From Gnetum montanum (Eukaryota > Streptophyta > Gnetopsida > Gnetales > Gnetaceae): a stretch of 49,195 nt of DNA. The first letter of the stretch is position 1. The number at the start of each line of letters is the position of its first letter. Below the pieces are notes generated by a model. The model did no database searches. It was given only the letters and a program-made list of their open reading frames with translations, and had not been told where the DNA came from. The stretch spans positions 30,643-79,837 of the forward strand of contig MNCI01001829.1 in assembly GCA_015680685.1 (NCBI GenBank). The letters run 5' to 3'. Below are positions 44,962 to 49,195 of the stretch, piece after piece. The translations under genes and the position numbers were made by a program.

Positions 44962-45752
44962 TGATGAGTGGCGAGGTGCCCCTACACTCATCCATACGAA
45001 TACAAGTGTTACATGCGCGATTTGGTTGAACTCCGCAGACTAAGTGCCTACACGCCTTAAGGAACACCTAAGTTTAATCAATCATTGTCCTCCCAAGCTT
45101 ACTCGTATTTGTCACGGTTGTATGGTTAAGTAAGCTTGAGGCATGTGATTTTTATATCTTTTATGTTTTTATCACCTATGCGAATGAGGGAAAGGGTGAA
45201 GAAACTAAGTAACTATCTTTAACTAACTAAACCTTAATTACCCTAGCATCAGTATCTGTTCCCACTTGTCGTTTCACACCCTGAACCAATGCAACGCTGC
45301 TAGGATTACCAAACTCTATTCATTACTGGGATTACCAAGCATAACGCACGTGCTCGAAGCGGTCGTACTGAATGCACTTAACTAGGAGTTAAGAGTTGAA
45401 AGAGATTTAATTAACTAATAAAGGATTTAAACATTAACAATAGTTAAAGTCCTATTTAGCTTAGTCCATGCACTGCAAGGTTTATCCAAAAGTTCATCTT
45501 TATTGCTGTACACAATTGTGTGCTCAGGTACAGAATTGCTCGAATAAAGATCCATTCACTTTGGGACTCCTACTGTGGGCACATGGAAATTATTCTAACT
45601 CTGGAATGGAAAAATGGCAAGAGTTTGGCTAAGGTCTAGATCTAGATGGAGAAACAAGGGAGAACCGCCTCTTATTTATAGAACTGGCAGCGGGCTGCGA
45701 TATCGCAGGCAAGTACGTGATATCACGGCCCATGCGATATCGCGTCCCATCA
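44962..45752 (-). mobile_element. Element C1 3' LTR (minus strand)
   Basis: 791 bp, TGATGAG...CCCATCA. On the minus strand it begins TGATGGGACG and is preceded by a G-rich tract (CATGGGGGTA). TATA box (TATAAATAAG, minus) at 45671-45680. It inserted downstream of the FolD exons. Confidence 0.85.
45696..45743 (-). repeat. U3 GATATC palindromes of C1
   Basis: TGCGATATCGCA (45696-45707), CGTGATATCACG (45716-45727) and GCGATATCGC (45734-45743), between the LTR start and the TATA box. Confidence 0.9.
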
Positions 45753-45800
45753 TACCCCCATGATTGAATAAAAACTCATCCTCGAGTTCTTTACAAAATA
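45753..45800 (-). other. C1 polypurine tract and internal 3' end
   Basis: Minus strand: AACTCGAGGATGAGTTTTTAT then CAATCATGGGGGTA and the LTR. It matches the C2 block at 23029-23070. Confidence 0.6.
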
Positions 45801-47900
45801 TTGGGAAGGTATGGGATTATTAACTTGAATGGAACTGATGGTGAATGGGATGACATGTGAACGGATCATCATTACAGAACATGACAAAACTAGTGTTCAC
45901 GACAACAAGAGTGAACACTTTATACATTTGACGTCAGGCCTTATTTGGCAGCTGAGAGAGAAGAGAGAAGAGAGAAGAAGTCTGCTGCTGCTAATGCTAA
46001 GATTATGCCTTTCATCATCCATCCGTAAGCGCACCATCAATCTTGTTCCTTGCATAACTGCTTCAGCATCAATCCATTCCAAGTGTTTCCTCTAGGTCCA
46101 ATCCGTTGTTGTATGATTGCCATCTGCACACACAACACAGTCTTATATTAGCAAGGGTAAATGAATCACAATGTAGTTGATACCTTGCTTTGGTGAAATA
46201 TCCATTGGCTAAGTTGTGGTATGGCTGATGCGGACTTTGGAGATATACTAATAATGACTACCCAAGGTGTAGGGGTTAGGAGAAAATTGAAAAAGTTGGA
46301 CCAAGACCCCTATGACTAATCGCGAACCTCCGGTAGCGAGAGAATGGAAAAAGAGAAGGAATAAGAAGGATGAAGGACAAGAAAAAACTATAGCGCCGAT
46401 AAAAAGGGATGTCAAAGATGGAAATGAATGAAATAAATGGTGATTGCAGCAATGTTTAAAGGAAAGAAATTAACGGATGCACCAACTAGGAATGTCAGTG
46501 GGTCCTCCCCAAAGCAGGCGCATGCCCTTAATGCCCTGACGATCCCACACTCAAAGAGTCCATAGGCTTTGGGAATGTCATTTGGAAACAAGAGTTAAAG
46601 TCTTAACCACAAGAATTTACCAAAAAGAAAAAAATGCATCCACCAAGATATGGACTATTGATACAACTGACAATGATGTGATAAATGGAAAAAGGAGGAT
46701 GGAGAGAAGAGAATGGGATGGAATCTCAAGAACAAGGTGGTATACAGCTCCTTGTGTATTTAATGATTAATTGTGACTTAGTAGATCCCATTCCAAGTCC
46801 AGCCTCAAACAAACCACATCCAGTGACTTTGCATCAATGCATTTGGCTAATCCATCCACTTGAAATAACAAGAATTCCTTCACCAAAGAGCCACCACCAT
46901 TCCGAAGAAACGAAGCAGGAGAGAATGGGAAACGAGAAGGGCCTTAGTTAGAGGAAACATGTTTATTTTAGTTCCATAACTAGTGCTTATAGTCCAAATG
47001 ATTATTTTGTCTAAGGGGTGTGCTTTGAATTCTCACTATTTTTTTTTTGTGTTTTCGTGTGAGAACCACACCATGCAAAGACTTATTATTTTTATTTACT
47101 TAGCTTTCCAATAATTGGGTAACGTCGAAATGGTAAGAAAAATCAAGAAGAAAACATCCAAGAACCCAAGAGAATGGCCAACACAAATCCTTTTCAATCC
47201 TTGAGTCCTTCCTTAGTTTGAGAAATGCTCAGTCACCGATTCGTTGATAGTTCTTATTATTGAGAAAGAGACTGTATAGTTCCAAGCCAAGAGAGATCAT
47301 AGAGATTTATGGATGTATGGATGATGTGGACTTATTGCCTGCTATATCAAAAGAACCATACCTTAGTATCAACATTATGACTTAAAGGTAAAAACCAAAC
47401 ATTAGCAACCAATAGAAAACAGTTTATACCATCATTAAGAGCACTTATTGGGTGACAAACTTAACAAAATGGATAAGACACACATAAATAAAGAAAAAGT
47501 ATAAATGATGTTGTAAAATAGAAACAAGAAAAGTTAAAGAGATTTGTAAAACAAAAATGTGCAAAACAAAAATGTATAAAACAAAAACTTAAAAGAATTG
47601 AGGGCCTCAATTGATCAGCATAGGTGGCCATCTCCCCCATGACTGAATTGAAAGGGAGAGATCCAAAATAATGAGCACTTATTTGAATTTTTTAGAAGTG
47701 TCCAACTTCTCCCAATTGATGTTTTTAGATTAAGGGTTGGAAGTTGGTGACGCTCATACTCCAATGTATCTATGCTTTCGTTGTGGCTACAAGTTGTTCC
47801 CCTAGTTAATTCCATGCATATTGGTGGGTTGCTCTCTTGATTAGCTATCAACCACTAGGTGTTCTCTTGTTGTGTGGTTGCTACATACAGGCACCTTTGT
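45801..47900 (-). other. C1 internal DNA without pol
   Basis: 2.1 kb between the protease and the 3' LTR, where RT, RNase H and integrase would be expected, holds no recognisable domain on either strand. At 47630-47650 the minus strand reads CAGTCATGGGGGAGATGG, resembling the tract before the LTRs, which may mean a second, older 3' end here. Confidence 0.5.
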
Positions 47901-47902
47901 AT

Positions 47903-48457
47903 CTAAGTTTCTTGGGCACACTGGTTGCATTCAGGAGATGTTGAGCATTCCTGTATGTCATCACCCTCAGTATCATTGTATGTGATGCATGGAACTTTCT
48001 TCTTCTTGATCTTCCCATAAATGTTTTCCTTAGATATTTCCAAGGAAAGATCGTGGATTCCTAGGCATGCGTTGATGGTGTTGAGCCATGCCCTGCCCAT
48101 TATAATTGGGAAGTTCCCTTTATTATTGTTGACTTCTATCACTAGGAAATCAGCTGGGTATGACCAACCACACACAGTGGTAATAATGTCCTCCACAAGT
48201 CCCAAAGGGACACTGATGGACTGGTCAGCCAGCTCTAATTGAATATTGCTCTTCTTGAGTGGAGGCAGGTTCCAAGTTTTATACATTTCTTGCGATATTA
48301 AGTTGACTCCGGAACTTGAGTCAAGAAGAGCCTTACGTGGTTTGTTCCCAACAACTTGGAGATAGATTAAGGGACTTCTAGGATCAAAGAATTTCCTGGG
48401 GAGGTGGCCCACCTTTATCCAGTCAGTAACGGTATGTGTTAACATAACTGTGTGCAT
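47903..48457 (-). pseudogene. Element C1 retropepsin, active site changed
   Basis: Aspartic protease of an Athila-like Ty3/gypsy element, 184 codons. It runs FFDPRSPLIYLQVVGNKPRK, then ALLDSSSGVNLISQEMYKTW at the active site, VPLGLVEDIITTVCGWSYPA, FLVIEV and FPIIMGRAWLNTINACLGIH, in the expected order. The catalytic Asp-Ser/Thr-Gly triplet reads Asp-Ser-Ser (AGT where GGT would give Gly), a single base change that would be expected to disable it. It is in frame with the gag tail upstream, separated by a TAG at about 48465. Confidence 0.8.
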
Positions 48458-48463
48458 TGAGCT

Positions 48464-49058
48464 CTATTGTTGATTTGAAGGGAGATCCAAAGCCTTACTA
48501 GATGGAGGAGAGGTCATAGACTCAACTGCTTGTGGTTGTGAGAGCTTGTTTGGGCTTTTGGTTCTGAAGAAATGTCTTCTCTTTGTATGGTTGTCAGAAT
48601 CAGCACTAGGTTGAAGGTTTACAGCTCTCGTTGCACTACGTTGCTGTGGTTGAGTGGGGAGTTTCCCTTGCATCGTTGGAGCGGGTGGTAGTGGAACTAT
48701 CGACGTAAGAGTGGCGGATGGATTCAAAGGATGGTATGTATGTGGTGTGTCTCTCGTAGGAGAAGGAGTCCTAAAATACTCTCGAACTTGATAGTGACGT
48801 TGTGGGGTTACGTGACCCATAGAGTCACTTGGAGAAACCAATTGCTGCATGTAATAGCCATACGAGTTTGGTTTCCGATAAGGGTATTGTTGCCTAGGCG
48901 GTAGCATCCTCCATGACTGTGGGTGTTGCCACTATTGGTGTTGCCCGATAGGTTGTGGCGGAGTTCCACTTGGATAATATGTTAACAGTTGGTGGAACTG
49001 CCTTAGGTTACCTTGGGGATAAGGTAACCTTCGGGGTGCTTGCCTTTTGTTAAGTCTT
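48464..49058 (-). pseudogene. Element C1 Gag C-terminal region
   Basis: Pro/Gln/Tyr/Ser-rich tail of Gag in frame with the protease: RLPYPQGNLRQFHQ, YYPSGTPPQPIGQHQ (then TAG), MLPPRQQYPYRKPNSYGYYM and a Ser/Pro/Thr-rich stretch to 48464. The first part matches the C2 Gag tail (24375-24575). The zinc knuckle and gag core are missing because a family-C LTR interrupts the frame at 49062. Confidence 0.75.
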
Positions 49059-49061
49059 GGT

Positions 49062-49195
49062 GATGAGTGGCGAGATACCCCTACACTCAACCATACGAAA
49101 CAAGTGTAGCATGCACGATGCTGTTGAACTCCGCAGACGGATTAGTTGTGGCACCTAGATAGTTATCCTTAGGTCGCAGTTCGCTGTCTTCCCAC
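49062..49195 (-). mobile_element. Family-C LTR (C4), partial, in C1 gag
   Basis: Begins TGATGAGTGGCGAGATACCCC and matches 44962 onward; runs off the window. It abuts C1 gag directly, so it is an insertion or recombination junction inside gag rather than the C1 5' LTR in its normal place. Confidence 0.75.

Noticed and set aside
47630-47650. Second polypurine tract of C1
   Set aside because: The G-rich string resembles the known tracts, but no family-C LTR start follows it.

Overview
This is a stretch of nuclear DNA from a seed plant with a large, repeat-choked genome. The evidence is stacked, decayed Ty3/gypsy LTR retrotransposons of the plant Tat (Ogre-like) and Athila-like groups, a broken gene start for plant cytosolic FolD (methylenetetrahydrofolate dehydrogenase/cyclohydrolase) with a 1.46-kb intron, and plant-type splice and TATA signals. 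A gymnosperm is a reasonable guess, not a demonstration. No intact gene was found: nearly every reading frame is broken by stops.

Layout. 1-1449: low-copy DNA with a few weak minus-strand ORFs, one resembling a cyclophilin N-terminus. 1450-13416: Tat-like element A (+), with outer LTR ends lost, gag-pro present, RT and the first RNase H absent, and a spliced ANTISENSE coiled-coil gene (8657 down to 7601) in their place, followed by archaeal-type RNase H and integrase. 13948-19912: a large non-autonomous Athila-type element (two ~2.4-kb direct repeats, degenerate PBS, little inside), with assembly gaps. 19921-20715: an LTR of family C (+). 20716-21640: a decayed minus-strand transposon-type protein. 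22144-26134: element C2 (-), an Athila-like gag plus a coiled-coil ORF where protease/pol should be. 26135-38493: Tat-like element B (+), nearly complete: LTR, PBS, gag-pro, spacer with tandem repeats and possible intron, pol (RT, RNase H, aRNase H, INT), second repeat array, PPT, LTR. 38494-39223: truncated family-C LTR (-). 40431-42163: FolD exons 1 and 2, exon 2 frameshifted. 44962-49195: element C1 (-), LTR, unassigned internal DNA, protease and gag C-terminus, interrupted at 49062 by another family-C LTR.

A and B belong to one family: same order, same two-array design, same gag and protease. B keeps one frame for gag-pro (27596-31351) and one for pol (32172-35627) without net frameshift, broken only by stops that are mostly C-to-T type (CAG/CAA/CGA to TAG/TAA/TGA), the usual decay of methylated plant repeats. 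A and C2 must have been moved by proteins supplied in trans.

The most unusual signals are two. (1) Every LTR family here, and subfamilies within family C, carries its own private set of short perfect palindromes in U3 just upstream of the TATA box, swapped or reshuffled while the rest of the LTR is conserved. (2) Two unrelated elements have lost pol and carry coiled-coil ORFs instead, one antisense with a recognisable intron and poly(A) signal.
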